Positions 21,344 through 33,994 of a stretch of 64,000 nucleotides of DNA are shown here, in pieces. Under the pieces are notes generated by a model. The model was given only the letters and a program-made list of their open reading frames with translations, did not search any database and had not been told where the DNA came from. The DNA comes from Molanna angustata (lineage: Eukaryota; Arthropoda; Insecta; Trichoptera; Molannidae): positions 19,555,215-19,619,214 of the forward strand of contig OY754984.1 in NCBI GenBank assembly GCA_963576475.1, in the 5' to 3' direction. The position numbers and the translations under genes were made by a program. The stretch's first letter is position 1; every line of letters starts with the position of its first letter.

Positions 21344-22311
21344 GTATATTTAACCCCCATATATTGTTCTCTTTTGGAATCGAAAAGAGTCCCAACGCAA
21401 ATACACATTTTAAAAATTTGATTGATTCTGATTGGCATGATTGGGATCTATTTTTCACGGATGGTTCAAAGTCTCCGTCTTCTCCATTCACAGGAGCTGC
21501 CGTATACAATGCAAAACTGTCGATAGAACATAGGATTTCCTTACATAGGGAATGCTCTGTTTTCACAGCAGAGTCCATTGCAATATTAGAAGCATTAGCA
21601 TTAACTAAATTGAAAAACACTAAAAAAACTTTAATCTTCTCGGATTGTTTAAGTATTCTACAAAATATCCATTCATCACCTTTTTCCTCACCAGACAACG
21701 AAATTTGTTTGAATATTCGAAAACATTTGTATGAACTGAACTCTGATGATAAACAAATCATTTTGGCTTGGATTCCGAGCCACTGTGGAATAGAAGGCAA
21801 TGAAAAGGCTGATCTTTTAGCAAAAATAGCTTCTGAGCAGCATAATAGTCTCAATAATTTTTATATCCCGACCTCAGATATACTGTTAATACCAAAACAA
21901 AATTTATATATTAATTGGCATAAACTTTGGAATAACTCATCTAAATTTAAGGGAAGACACTACGCTGCAATCCAAACTGAAATTCCCAAGATTCCCTGGT
22001 TCAAGGAAATAAAATGTAGCAAATATGTGATATCGACAATCTGCCGTATGCGTATAGGTCACTGTTGTACGAGGAGTCACTTGTTCAGATTGGGTGTTGT
22101 GGATAGTGACTCTTGCGACTGTGGGTTGGAGGAGGAGACAATCAACCACATATTTTTTAACTGTGAAAGATACCCGTCAAAAGAATTTTACTATAAAATA
22201 GGTTCAATTAAACCTCTCCCAACAAGAGTGGAGACTCTACTATGTAATATTAACCAAGCAACTTTAAGCTTGTTTTCAAAATTCATTAACGATAATGAAA
22301 TCTTTGTGTGA
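21344..22311 (+). CDS. ORF2 3' part (RNase H) of the I-like element
   Basis: After the LTR the frame resumes in FNPHILFSFG and enters an RNase H domain: LFFTDGSK (first Asp), FTAESIAILEAL (Glu), IFSDCLSIL (Asp) and IPSHCGIEGNEKADLLAK (His/Asp region). It ends with a Cys/His motif (CDCGLEEETINHIFFNC), typical of the C-terminus of I- and R1-like polyproteins. The stop is at 22309-22311. RNase H removes template RNA during target-primed copying. The part is open and in frame with the 5' half once the LTR element and one GTAT are removed. Confidence 0.9.
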
Positions 22312-22420
22312 ATGTCCGTTTAATACCTAACTGCATAAAGTCGATGCGTAATAGAATATGTAACTGCCTGAGAACGCCTCCATGAGGTGAAGGGGCATAA
22401 ATAATAAAAAAAAAAAAAAA

Positions 22421-22428
22421 TTGCAATG
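22421..22428. repeat. Target-site duplication, right copy, of the I-like element
   Basis: TTGCAATG follows the A-rich tail and matches 12371-12378. Confidence 0.85.
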
Positions 22429-23800
<1,372 letters not shown>

Positions 23801-24360
23801 CCGACAAGGAAAAAAATCCAATGTTTGCGCATATGCAATAATAAAAATATTCAATAAAAAAAAGTTTACTTATTTACTAAAGAAGAAGAAAAATTTCAGT
23901 GTGAACACTTGCCTTTAGATTATTTAAATGTTTTATTTAGTTAAAACAAATCCTTGTCACTTTAATAAATAAAAGCAAGTGTTTACGCCGGAAATCCTAA
24001 TAAATGAAATAATTTCACAATTAGCTCATTTTGAAGTAAAATAGCAATATCTATTTTTTTTACTGTAAAACATAGTAATTGTTGAACTATTTTGGAAATA
24101 ACAATAATTGCGCCAACTTTTGCAACAATTTGCCAGGTTGGCGTCATGCATTTTTTTTTTTCAGTGTGAACAATCAAAGTTGGGAAATTTTTTTTTTAAA
24201 TTCATAACCCGGGCCATAATTATTTTTACTTCGCCAAAAAAAAGTTTTATTATTATTTTGTATTGTGATCAACAGCTGAGTTATTCAAGATTATAAAACA
24301 AATTATAATTCCAAAATATTGAAATTTGTAGATATGGCACTCGAAAAACCAATCCAAGGC
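23801..24360. other. AT-rich intergenic DNA
   Basis: No gene was recognised. Short A- and T-runs dominate. Confidence 0.4.
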
Positions 24361-24364
24361 AGAG

Positions 24365-24460
24365 ATTTTCGGGCACTTTGTAAAAGTGGCGATATCTCGA
24401 AAACTAAGGCACTTTGTAATAGTGGCAATATCTCGAAAACTAAGGCACTTTTACTAAGGT
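24365..24460 (+). repeat. Short tandem repeat, ~45 bp, 2 and a half copies
   Basis: The phrase ATATCTCGAAAACTAAGGCA with GGCACTTTGTAA is repeated with small changes. Confidence 0.7.
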
Positions 24461-24625
24461 CATATTTGCATATTCTGGCGATTCATGAGTTGGTATAACA
24501 GCCCTTAAAAGGAATACGTTGACTTATGTCTTTATTTATTTATTGATTGATTTATTTTTTTGTTTGTTTATTTATTTATCTTGAAGGGTCGATCGCAGAT
24601 CGGACATAGTGCCGGAATAGTAATT

Positions 24626-24868
24626 TCGTGTCCGGACAACTGAACGTAGCCGATTGCCAATTGTCTGCACGATCAACTGTCCACCCGTCAAGAAATTATC
24701 CGCACGGTAAATTATCCACATGGTCAATTAATTATCCGCTCGGTAAATTGTCCACACGGTCAATTTGTTATCCGCACGTAAATAGTCCCCACGGTCCAAT
24801 TGTTATCCGTACGTAAATTGTTCCCACAGACCAATTGGTCCAATCCAATCACGGTCCAATTGCCCACG
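24626..24868 (+). repeat. Degenerate minisatellite rich in CGGTCAATTGTTATCCG
   Basis: Variants of TTATCCGCACGGTAAATT and CCACACGGTCAATT recur about eight times with irregular spacing of roughly 25-35 bp. It abuts a minus-strand retrotransposon 3' end. No coding role is apparent. Confidence 0.65.
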
Positions 24869-24877
24869 AATCTGTTA

Positions 24878-25145
24878 TTCATGTCTCTCGCAGGGTAGGC
24901 AGAAAGAACCGAACGCCTAATTTTTCTATCTTGGCACACATTTATCGCTTCGTCAACATTCATACATCGTCTTATACATGTTCGTCTGTTGTTCTTCATT
25001 CATTCTTTCTAAGTGGTCAAACCATCTCAATGTGTTAACTTTCATTCTATCAAATACATCTTTCTTCATCTTCATCTTAAATTCTTTCTTTTTGTCCTCG
25101 TTTCGTGCTCTGTCATACATCGTTCTATTACAAATTTCATTTATA
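24878..25145 (-). pseudogene. 5'-truncated non-LTR retrotransposon 3' end ('SAYPAR' family), copy 1
   Basis: On the minus strand, frames include RTCIRRCMNVDEAINVCQDR and SVLSAYPARDM, plus upstream fragments corresponding to the RT C-terminus (hydrophilic KKDV/RMKVNTLRWF region). It matches the end of the longer copy at 50290-51632. Frames are broken. Confidence 0.75.
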
Positions 25146-25629
25146 GCAACAAAACAAAAATTATAAAGATTCTGATATATATTTACAAAATATTATATTT
25201 TATTTATATTATACTTGCTGTGAGAAAAACTAACAGAATGTATCATGATACTGCACAATAACCATTGCTGATTAACAAATTACTGATATAAAAATAGAGG
25301 CATGTAAAAGAGAGTGCAACGCTGTACGGGTCTGCTAGTTCAATATTCCAAGTAATTAAAAGATGATACTTATATAATAATATAATACGTTATGTTTTGT
25401 TATGATATATCCTAGAACTATTATGGGATCATTAAATCATTTTAGTACATAAATGGCTTTGATTTGTCATAATAAAATTTCATAACAATGATAGTCAATC
25501 AAATTAATGTAGTACCTATTCAGCGTGATAGTTATTATATTTTAAATTTTAATATGCATATCATCAAAATATAGGTACATATCGAATATTCATTTGTAGA
25601 AAATGATTTTGTATCGAGTGATACAATTA

Positions 25630-26525
25630 TCCAACTGTCGATTTGTCCAAAAGAATTTTATTCTCTTAACATATCGACAAAGTATCAAGCCAAGATACGC
25701 GAGATTTGTATGCAGGGTCTATATTTTTTGCGGTTTTTCCAACTTTGAAGTCAAAAAACATTAATGTAGAGGCTTCGCAGCAAATATGTTATAATTATGG
25801 ATTTACTCAGAATTCGGAGTAGAACATTTAGTGTGTCTGTGTGTCCCCCCCCCCATATAACTTTTGATCCGCTCAATTCACAGAGCCCAAAATTTCAGAA
25901 TATATATAGATAATTATTGGTCTACAAAATTATACTCGGAATTAAGATTTTTTTTTTCAGTCAGGGGTTATCAACTTTTGAATTTTTATTTTATTTTTCC
26001 ATATATCTCTAAAACCATATAAGCTAGAACCCTGAAAATTGGTATAAATATAGACAAATACAAAATCTCAAATTTATTTTCTCAAAAAATTCTAGAGTTT
26101 CTCAAACATTTTTTTTTTAAATTTGTGTTTATATTTCAACTGCCTATATTTCAAAGTTTTTAAAAATATCGAAAAAAGGCGAAACACCAAAACTAGATAA
26201 TTTAATTTGATATAAAAATATTAACATTGTCAACATCTTTTTTTGACAATTTTTATAAAAATTGAATTTAGTGACGACATCGTTTCATACAATTTGTAAG
26301 GCAGTAATAATACTACACAATATCTTACTCAATTCTGGGAAAAAAGGACTGACATCCATACTATCTTATCCTTTCATACATACCTACATATTTTGTACAG
26401 AAAACAAAACATCTTAAAATATTCAATAATTTGGATTTAAGGGTTTATATTTTGTTAGGTACGTATTCTTCAACTATACATACTATCGCTGTCGAATCAT
26501 GTGTTACATGCAACTAGTTATAGAA
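25630..26525 (-). repeat. ~1-kb dispersed repeat, copy 2, inverted relative to copy 1
   Basis: This is the reverse complement of 9620-10600. It shares ATATCGACAAAGTATCAAGC, ACTTTTGATCCGCTCAATT, CAGTCAGGGGTTATCAAC and CATGTGTTACATGCAACTAG. The two copies are 16 kb apart in opposite orientation. An added poly-C run is at about 25847. Confidence 0.75.
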
Positions 26526-26604
26526 TACACGCATCAATTTATCATATAAAACTCAGGTGGTTTTTGTTTACAATTTCTTATTATTTAGTTTTAAATATGA
26601 AATT

Positions 26605-27700
26605 ATCTTCTTCTTCTTCTGCTTTAGTTAGGACTGTGTCCTGTTATTCTCGGAGCCTGCTCTTGTGATGTGGACGTCCAGCTATCCTTCCATCGTTTGG
26701 GTGGTCTTCCAGGGGGTCTGCCATTTGTTATCTCCCCATCCGCTGCCATCCTCACCACTCGATCTGAACCCGCTCTCCCCACATGATCTCTCCAGAATCG
26801 TCTTCGTGTTCTTCCCCATCGCACAACATTTTCGACAAGAAGTGTTACGCCTGCGATGGGTCGTAGAGTCTTCATCTCAGTGGTTCTTAGGAGGTTTTTT
26901 GTTCTGGCGGTGTCAGCTCTTGTTTCTATGCCGTATGTCATGATCGGCCTTACACAGGTCTTATATGTAGATCCTTACCTTACTCTCCTTCAGCGTGTCT
27001 CTGTTTCTCCATACAGCATTTTTCAAGCATCCAGCCACGACGGCGGCCTTATTCGCTTGCTCTCTTACTTTGTCAAAGAGGTTATTGCTGCTGGACACTT
27101 CGACACCCAAGTACTTAAATCGCATCACTTGTTCTATGGTTTTATTTTCGATTGCAAGTTTGCATCGTACTGGATGCCTTGAGGTGACCATGCTTTTTGT
27201 TTTGTCTACTGAGATTTTCATGTTAAATCGTTGAGAGGATAAATGGAATCTATACAGCAGTCTCTGAAGATCATCTTCGGAATTAGCAATTAGGACAGCT
27301 TCATCTGCATAGCATATTATATCAATGTTTTTATCTCCCATAGTGTAACCCAGCCCCAATGATTTGACATCTACAATTATTTCATCCATAATGACATTAA
27401 ACAAAAAAGGGCTCAAACTATCCCCCTGCCTGATGCCGACTGCGGCTGGGATTTCCTTCGAGAGATCATTTCCCACCTTTATATACATTTTATTGTTACT
27501 ATTTAAATTTCTAATTGCTTTAATAATTGGATGTGGTGCATTCTTCTCTTTCAGAATTTCTAAAACATCCGCCAGGAGCACCCTATCGAAAGCTTTAGTA
27601 AGATCAACAAAACACATATAGGCCGGTTTATTGTATTCTATAGACTTTTCCTTTAATTGTCTCACTACAAATATTGCATCAAAATAGGGACGAACAACAA
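26605..27700 (-). pseudogene. RTE-like non-LTR retrotransposon with reverse transcriptase, 5'-truncated
   Basis: From about 27695 the minus strand reads VVRQLKEKSIEY, VDLTKAFDRV, GIRQGDSLSPFLFNVIMDE, then ICYADEAVLIA in place of the usual YADD, followed by thumb motifs (VMRFKYLGVEVSS). A four-base insertion (ATAT) near 26950 shifts the frame; the second part reads CVRPIMTYGIET, RTTEMKTLRPIAGV and GRPPGRPPKRWKDSW. The second catalytic Asp of the RT motif is Glu, which should cripple activity. The endonuclease domain is missing. The element ends in an AGAAGAAGAAGA tail near 26606, as expected of a 5'-truncated insertion. Confidence 0.85.
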
Positions 27701-28135
27701 GGATTTAGAAGGAATCGATCTACCAAATATGAAATTAGAGGAACTTAATTAGGCGATATGGCAACATTATTTGGATTATTTTACTGACTGACAGTCTTAG
27801 GGCCCGCTCACATTGAATACGAATTTGGTCGTACGTAAACGTACGACGCTGGTCGTACGAATCGAGTGCGCGCACTGGCTCGCTCACATTGGATACGAAT
27901 TCGCATCGTACGTATACGTACGATACTGGTCGAGTGCACGCACTGGATACGGCTTTCTACGATTTTTGATACGCATTTGATCGTACGTCGACGTACGATG
28001 CTGGTCGTACAATTTTCTTTATTTAAGATTTGGTACACGGATAACAAACAATACACATAAACATAATATCAATCACAACAAAGCAACCGTGCATACAAAA
28101 ATCCCACAAGGCATAGCCTGTCTGTGGGTTAGCCA

Positions 28136-28318
28136 TTTTTTTTTTAGATAAAAATGAATACGTCCTTGTTAAACAAGTACATATACGTTCCTACGTTCCC
28201 TAAAATAAGCAAATAAATGCTTGTCCTATAAGTGAACGAAATCGGTCGAGGCAGGATTCGAACTCGCGACCACTGGATTACTAGCCCAGCGCGCTAACCG
28301 CTCTGCCATCGACCCATC
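28136..28318 (-). mobile_element. tRNA-derived SINE, family 1, copy 1
   Basis: On the minus strand the head folds like a tRNA: GATGGCAGAGCGGTTAGCGC is an A box and GAGTTCGAATCC a B box for RNA polymerase III; the anticodon-like triplet is AGT. The body (CTTATTT-GGGAACGT and TACTTGTTTAACAAGGAC) and an A-rich tail follow. Copies are at 30425-30600 and 44335-44625. Continuation past the acceptor stem and multiple copies rule out a plain tRNA gene. Confidence 0.8.
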
Positions 28319-28417
28319 TAATTTTATTTCCATTTATTTATTTATTCATTTATTTAATATTTCTAATAATAATAATAAATAAAATAATGATATTTTTTAA
28401 CAGATTTTTAATTATCT

Positions 28418-28770
28418 CAATAGAGAAGAAGTTGGAATATTTACTGTAGGAGAACCGGGAAATCAAGGCACCTACAGGGCTTACGACCTGTCATCGGCTG
28501 GTTTACGTGATCACTTTATGCGCTTGCGCAACGTTCACCAATTATGCCTTTTTTAATGAGATCCCTATCAATTCAATTTTGAAAGTTCTATATATTGTAG
28601 TACTGAAATTCTTTTCGCTTGAAAATAAGGAATTTTTACTACAGCCATCTATGTGTGAAATTATGAACAACATTCTTATTATTTTTATTTATTTTTGTTG
28701 TAACGCCATCTATTGAGAGAATTGGTTTTTTGTAAATAATGAGAGCAACAATTCTTATACCTGAGGTGAC
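28418..28770 (+). repeat. CTCAATAGA-family repeat inside the Harbinger-like element
   Basis: It is nearly identical to the reverse complement of 39205-39575, including CTCAATAGAGAAGAAGTTGG, the ACCTGTCATCGGCTGG block and, at the far end, CTATTGAGAGAATTGG and TATACCTGAGGTGAC. A 69-codon open frame here has a mirror copy in the 39-kb copy but no recognisable motif. Confidence 0.75.
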
Positions 28771-29352
28771 AAAAAAAAATCGAATAAAATAAATAACACA
28801 TGAAGAGAAATGTAAAATAACAGTTTATAAAGATAGAAATACCAAGTCATAAAAAAATATTTAGTTATTTGAATTCGGATCAAATTGCATAACGTAATCA
28901 GAAATCCCATAAACATTTGTGTCCAAAAACCAAATTAACAAAATTTTCTGTATCCATTAATGTGTAATCAAAGTACGAAACAAGTTTGGATCGAATTCGT
29001 ATGTCGGAACTATACGCACGTCAACGTACGACTAACTCGCACCCAGTGTGAGCGCTCTCATAGTGCTCAAAGGATCGGGATTATTCGTGCGTTTTCGACG
29101 TTTTCGGACGACTGAATTTCGTACGAAAGACGCATCCAATGTGAGCATATCCATGATCGAACTCTGACGTCTTAACAATACTTGCGTATACGTACGACCA
29201 CAGTGCGACTACGTACGACCACGTACGACCAACTCGCATCCAGTGTGAGCACTCTCATAGTACATCAAGTATCGGGATCGTTCGTGCATTTACGTACGTT
29301 TACGCACGAGCGAAATTCGTACGAAAACGCATCCAATGTGAGCGAGGCCTTA

Positions 29353-30420
29353 CCAACATGATCGTTTAATGGGGATACCCAGAACATGTCACACTTGCTG
29401 AATTGCCCGCTAATGTGAGGAGGGTGTTCTGAGAAAAACGCAATTTGTAATTATGGTTGCATATTACTGGAGGGACACAGGTAGATGGTAAATAAGTGAA
29501 ACGTACCTACTTATAATTTGAACCCGAATGTGTTATATGAAACAAAGGAGCATTCATACATCATACATATATTCACAAGTTTATCAATAGGTACATTGTA
29601 CAGTCACTACTGTTGCATTCACACTGTGTAAGTCAATATTCAATTGTCAATATAGAATCAGACAAATAATGAACCTTCAACTCTTGACAATATCCAATGT
29701 TTATACTGCGCTGTAATTACAAATAACAAAGGTAGGTACCTACACCTACCTATGCTATACATATTATTTTATCTGCACACTGGATATTTATAATGGCAAC
29801 ACAACATGTAGCAGAATTTACAGATGTTCTAAATTTAAATTGAATAACATCTAAAAAAGAATAATTTTAATATTATTCTATTCAAATTCCTTCCCTACTA
29901 GCATGACTTGATGAATATTAAAATAAAATATATTTTTTTTATTTCAAATTCAATTTCAAATCAAATTTCTCAAATATATGTAACAGTGTGTTACTAAAAA
30001 AATACAATACCTAAGTATTTTCAACATTTCTGTAGTGAATGAATCGTCATACAATTTTAAAAAAAGATTTATATTCCCCTGTAAAAGATATTCAAAATAT
30101 CTTTTTTTCGGCATTTTTATTAAATTAATCCAAATCTATATGTCTAAGAGAAATAAATATTTTACATGCTCAAAGAGTGTATACAATTAAAGTGAATGAT
30201 CGATAAAGTTTTTTAATTTCAAATAAAGTTTGTTCTTAAAATGCAAAAAATCAACAAATTTTGAGTTTCCGATAATTTAAATCACATTAAAACCTTTTTA
30301 ACGCGCGCGATAAATACCCTTACTAAAACGTAACTTCATAGTGCATTAGGCGGTTTTAATACATCATGTATTATCATATCCATTCTCTAGATTTAGCGTT
30401 ATATGTCCTCTTAAAACAGA
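29353..30420. other. AT-rich intergenic DNA
   Basis: No gene, RNA or recognisable repeat was seen. Confidence 0.4.
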
Positions 30421-30424
30421 ACTT

Positions 30425-30600
30425 TTTTTTTTAAAAAATGAATATGTCCTTGTTAAACAAGTACATACACATCTTTATACGTTCCCTGAAATAAGCATAA
30501 ATGCTTGTGTTATAGGTCAACGAAATAAGTCGAGGCAGGATTCGAACTTGCGACCAGTGGATTACAAGTCCAGCGCGCTAACCGCTCTGCCATCTAACCC
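30425..30600 (-). mobile_element. tRNA-derived SINE, family 1, copy 2
   Basis: It has the same A box (GGCAGAGCGGTTAGCGC), B box (AAGTTCGAATCC) and body as 28136-28318. The anticodon-like triplet differs (TTG in place of AGT on the minus strand). An A-rich tail lies at 30425-30440 on the plus strand as T/A-runs. Confidence 0.78.
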
Positions 30601-30609
30601 TGTTAATCT

Positions 30610-31590
30610 AAACCATATCCCATCTAAACCCTATTAACCCTGTTGCTGAAGCTGCTCAACCAATTACTATATATTCAATATTATATATTCTATGCCGTAT
30701 TGTGTTTGCGATGATCTTTGAGTAACACATAAAAATATTTGATTTGATTTGGGAACCATGTGATTCATATTAATTACACCAACATAGTTAACTAGTCTCT
30801 TTCTATGGCTCTGAAAAAAAAACGCGTCAGAGATTGAATTTATGACAGGTATTATGGCGGACATTGGGATCTGGTTGATCTGTTTTGTGTGAGCCTATAT
30901 GTTTGTTGAGGTAATGATTGTGATTGCAGAAAGTTGAGATTGTATAAGTACATATTTAGTGTGGAACGGGAACAATCACCTAGTTCATAATTGAATACAA
31001 TTGTCAATAAAAATTGTAAACTGCTAGCCCTAGAACAGGATTTCCTAGTTGGGCAGCAGTAATCTACTTATTGTTGTCATAAATATGGTGTGATAAAAGG
31101 TAAATTAGATAAATATTGAAGATTTAATGTCTTATTCCTTCAAGTACAATCAGCAAGATTATGAAAAAGCTTTACTGATTAATCAATTGATTGTCGATTA
31201 TTTATTAGGTAGAATTTATTAATTTAACTCCATGTACAATAATATATACACTGGCGGGTTTATATTGATATAAGGAAATTTCTTCCAACCAACCAAAGCA
31301 ACGTGATGCTATACATAGTGAAGTGGTAGGTATATTCAATATCTATTTAACATACAAATGAAAAGACAAAAAGAACATTATTACATACATGTAAATATAC
31401 ATTATTACACGTAACATTATTAAATGTAAATACACAGCAACAATGGCATTATAACAATGGTACAATCATCAACAATTTTCGTTTTAAAACGGGGGCCTCT
31501 ATAATTAACAAGTACCTAACTATCGAGAAAAAAATAGTCATATCTTGAGATGGCTTTATATAAATTTTATAGCATTACGAAAAAACATCC
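30610..31590. other. AT-rich intergenic DNA
   Basis: No gene, RNA or recognised repeat was seen. Confidence 0.4.
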
Positions 31591-31595
31591 ATACA

Positions 31596-31985
31596 TAACA
31601 TCACGCCATGTCCCTCGCGGGGTAGGCAGAGTATTTATATTTTGACACACATTCATCGCCTCGTCGACATTCATACATCGTCTTATACATATATGTTCGT
31701 CTGTTATTCATGCGTCTGACATTTCCGTCTTTCAAAATACCGTTCACATGGACGTGCCATCCCTTCCTTGGGCGGCCCCGACCTCTCATTCCATTCCTGT
31801 CCGCGATGTATATTTTCTTCGTCAGGCGTTCCTCATTTTCATTCTCCCAATGTAGCCAAACCGTCTCAATGTGTTCACTTTCATTCTATTAATGACATCT
31901 TTCTTTATCTTACATTCTCTCCTTATGTCCTCATTTCTGGCCCTGTCATACATCGTCCAATTACAGATTCTTCTTAGCGATTAAA
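31596..31985 (-). pseudogene. 5'-truncated non-LTR retrotransposon 3' end ('SAYPAR' family), copy 2
   Basis: On the minus strand, RMRGRGRPRKGWHVHVNGIL, NNRRTYMYKTMYECR and YSAYPARDMA are seen over broken frames. It matches the tail of 50290-51632, with an intact basic GRGRPRKG motif. It is too short to carry the RT domain. Confidence 0.78.
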
Positions 31986-32067
31986 TAAATAAATAAAAAA
32001 CGTATTAATTTATTTATTTAATATTGCTTCACGGGCAACTAACAGGTACTATGTCAAATAATTATTA

Positions 32068-32240
32068 AACACGCACCCAATAACAAGTTGCCACATTCAG
32101 GAGAATTGCGATATTAATCGTCTCACTGATCCAGACTGAAGCCACAATTAAAAACTGTGTGTCTCCACCAGGAATCGAACCCGGGACCCTTGGATCAGCA
32201 GTCAGATACCTAAACAACTGAACCACGAAGGCCGACAAAT
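32068..32240 (-). mobile_element. tRNA-derived SINE, family 2, copy 1
   Basis: On the minus strand GGCCTTCGTGGTTCAGTTG is an A-box-like head and GGGTTCGATTCCTGG a B box, followed by GTGGAGACACACAG. A related copy in the same orientation is at 51650-51778. The sequence is tRNA-like but continues past the acceptor stem and is repeated. Confidence 0.75.
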
Positions 32241-32324
32241 GTAGGTAACATAAGAAGCTTGAACAACCGACTAGCATATATGAGACAATGTCAAAGTCAG
32301 GAATGTGTACAAAAATAGATGAGT

Positions 32325-32395
32325 ATGGCGCTCGGTTCTCTTTGCCTACCCCGTAAAGGACATAACGTGATTGTGTTTATGTATGTATACATGTA
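32325..32395 (+). repeat. Terminal fragment of a 'SAYPAR'-type non-LTR element
   Basis: GCGCTCGGTTCTCTTTGCC, TACCCCGTAAAGGACATAA and the TGTATGTA tail resemble the last ~70 bp of 50290-51632. Only the terminus is present. Confidence 0.6.
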
Positions 32396-32399
32396 GGAA

Positions 32400-32780
32400 C
32401 TTCAATCACATAACCTGGAAGACATCCTTACATACATACAGTGGCGTAGCTAGAAAGTATTGGCCCTCATGCAAAAATTACAAAAAAGTTACATAAAAGG
32501 TTTTTTTAGGCCTTGATTCCTCATTCATAAATTGCCTTCATTTTTAAAACTCCGAAATGTACCTAGAAACTTGAACTAAATAGTAAATTTAGTAAAAATA
32601 CTATATAGAAAATAATAAACTCACTGATTTAAAAAAAATATTTCTATTAGCAAATTGAATCATTTTATTTTATTTTTTACACAATATACGGCATAAGCCA
32701 TTTACTTGTTACAATACTAATAATATTTACAAACGAAGATAAAAATATTGAATCAAATAAAAATATAGAAACATAAAAAT
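32400..32780. other. AT-rich intergenic DNA
   Basis: No gene was recognised. A T-rich run near 32655-32685 may be the tail of a further minus-strand retroposon. Confidence 0.35.
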
Positions 32781-32781
32781 A

Positions 32782-32835
32782 CTAGGGGCTCCGCCCCCGC
32801 TGCTGTCGCGGCCCAACCCCCAACGGCCGCTGCGC
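32782..32835 (-). mobile_element. Helitron-type 3' terminus
   Basis: On the minus strand a GC-rich block ends in the hairpin GGGGGCGGAGCCCC followed by CTAG|T, matching the hairpin-plus-CTRR 3' end of Helitrons, which insert between A and T. The GC-rich island is striking in AT-rich flanks. No coding part was found in this element. Confidence 0.5.
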
Positions 32836-33780
32836 GGCAATTTTACCGTTTATCATTATTATTGTATTTTATAATTATACAATAATAATGATAAATTTTA
32901 CAAATATATAATGCGATTAAACGAAAACATTACCTGTCCTTTTGCGTATTATTATGATATATTGAAAGCAATGTTGTCAGTATTCAAAACGGATATTCCG
33001 CAGATTATTACGGTTAAAATTTATTCTGAATGTTTAAAATTCCTTTTTAAACAATAATATTCTCAATTTATGCAGAAAATACATTTTAAACAATTAATTT
33101 GTACTTTTTCGCATCAATTAATTTTTTATTTTAAATAAAAAATTCGAACACAAAAATTGATTAAGGAAAAATTATTTCAATGGCAATCCGTTGAAAACGA
33201 AAAAACATGGCGTACAGTAATTATATTATAGATAGATTCAGATGAACGTATAGATTCAGATAAAAACTTTGATTCAGATAAAAATAGAAAGAAAAGAATT
33301 ATAGAATTAGAATTACACACCTTACAAACCAGTAAAAGATAAAATTAACCATAGGTAATAATGGAATATTTGCAAAATCATTCAAGTTCTGCACGGCTAG
33401 TCATGGAGTTGATAAATATAAGTTAAGTTCAGGTTCAGACAAATCTTTGATGTTAAAACAAACCAATTAAATTATAAAATAAAAATTAATGACAATTGCA
33501 TACTAAACTTTGATTTTAACAATTTTTTATGATTTAACGTATATAAAGTTGAAAATCACATTATGATCGAGTGTTGATTTATACATTTTTAACATTAAGA
33601 CAAGATAAGAAAGTATTAAGAATGCATCATGAGTAGCCCCCCGGTTTACGAAAATTTATTTATTTATTTATTTGGGAAGCCAACAGCTAATTTACATTTT
33701 TTATAATACAAATTTTAACATAGAATTCAGAGCCAATAACAAGCTTTCCATAAATAACAAGAAAATACTGTAAACAACTC
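32836..33780. other. AT-rich DNA, no gene
   Basis: It contains a short inverted repeat around 32845-32895 (ATCATTATTATTGTAT and its complement) and a run of GATTCAGAT repeats near 33234-33285. No gene or RNA was recognised. Confidence 0.4.
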
Positions 33781-33784
33781 ATGT

Positions 33785-33819
33785 TACACGCACACACACA
33801 CACGCACACGCATACATAT

Positions 33820-33893
<74 letters not shown>

Positions 33894-33900
33894 ACACACA
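33785..33900. repeat. (AC)n microsatellite
   Basis: A long CA dinucleotide tract with a few interruptions. It lies at the 3' side of a minus-strand Jockey-like fragment and may have grown from its tail. Confidence 0.95.
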
Positions 33901-33994
33901 TGCTCATATACAATTTGTTTGGGATGGATAGGAGGGTACGAGGGAGGAAGATTAAGAGCGTATCACCTTCAATATCTCGCGACGAAACTTATCA

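Larger units (their letters stand above)
12379..22420 (+). mobile_element. Full-length I-like non-LTR retrotransposon, interrupted by an LTR element
   Basis: The element runs from an Inr/DPE-type internal promoter through a 5' UTR, ORF1, ORF2 (endonuclease, reverse transcriptase, RNase H) and a short 3' UTR to ATAATAAAAAAAA-type tail at 22404-22420. It is flanked by an 8-11 bp target duplication, showing it is complete at both ends. Presence of RNase H and a zinc-knuckle ORF1 places it with the I/Nimb-like part of the I-Jockey group; exact family is not assigned. Of the 10.04 kb, 4.28 kb (17063-21343) is a nested LTR element, so the I-like element itself is about 5.8 kb. Confidence 0.9.
27800..29349. 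mobile_element. Harbinger-like non-autonomous DNA transposon with TTA duplication
   Basis: Ends GGGCCCGCTCACATTG (left) and the complement GGCCTCGCTCACATTGG (right) form imperfect terminal inverted repeats, flanked by TTA at 27797-27799 and 29350-29352. Both subterminal regions are rich in the palindromic motif TACGTACGA and GGTCGTACG. A 3-bp TTA duplication is the hallmark of PIF/Harbinger elements. It encodes no transposase. A tRNA-derived SINE (28136-28318) and a CTCAATAGA-family repeat (28418-28770) lie inside, so the original element was about 1 kb. Confidence 0.75.

Noticed and set aside
25310..25339. Another Helitron 3' end (ACGGGTCTGCTAGT)
   Set aside because: It has CTAG-T but no convincing hairpin, so it is too weak to list.
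28240..28315. Genuine tRNA gene (also 30530-30600, 44560-44620, 32170-32240, 51700-51778)
   Set aside because: The tRNA-like heads continue into shared non-tRNA bodies with A-rich tails and occur several times, so they are SINEs.
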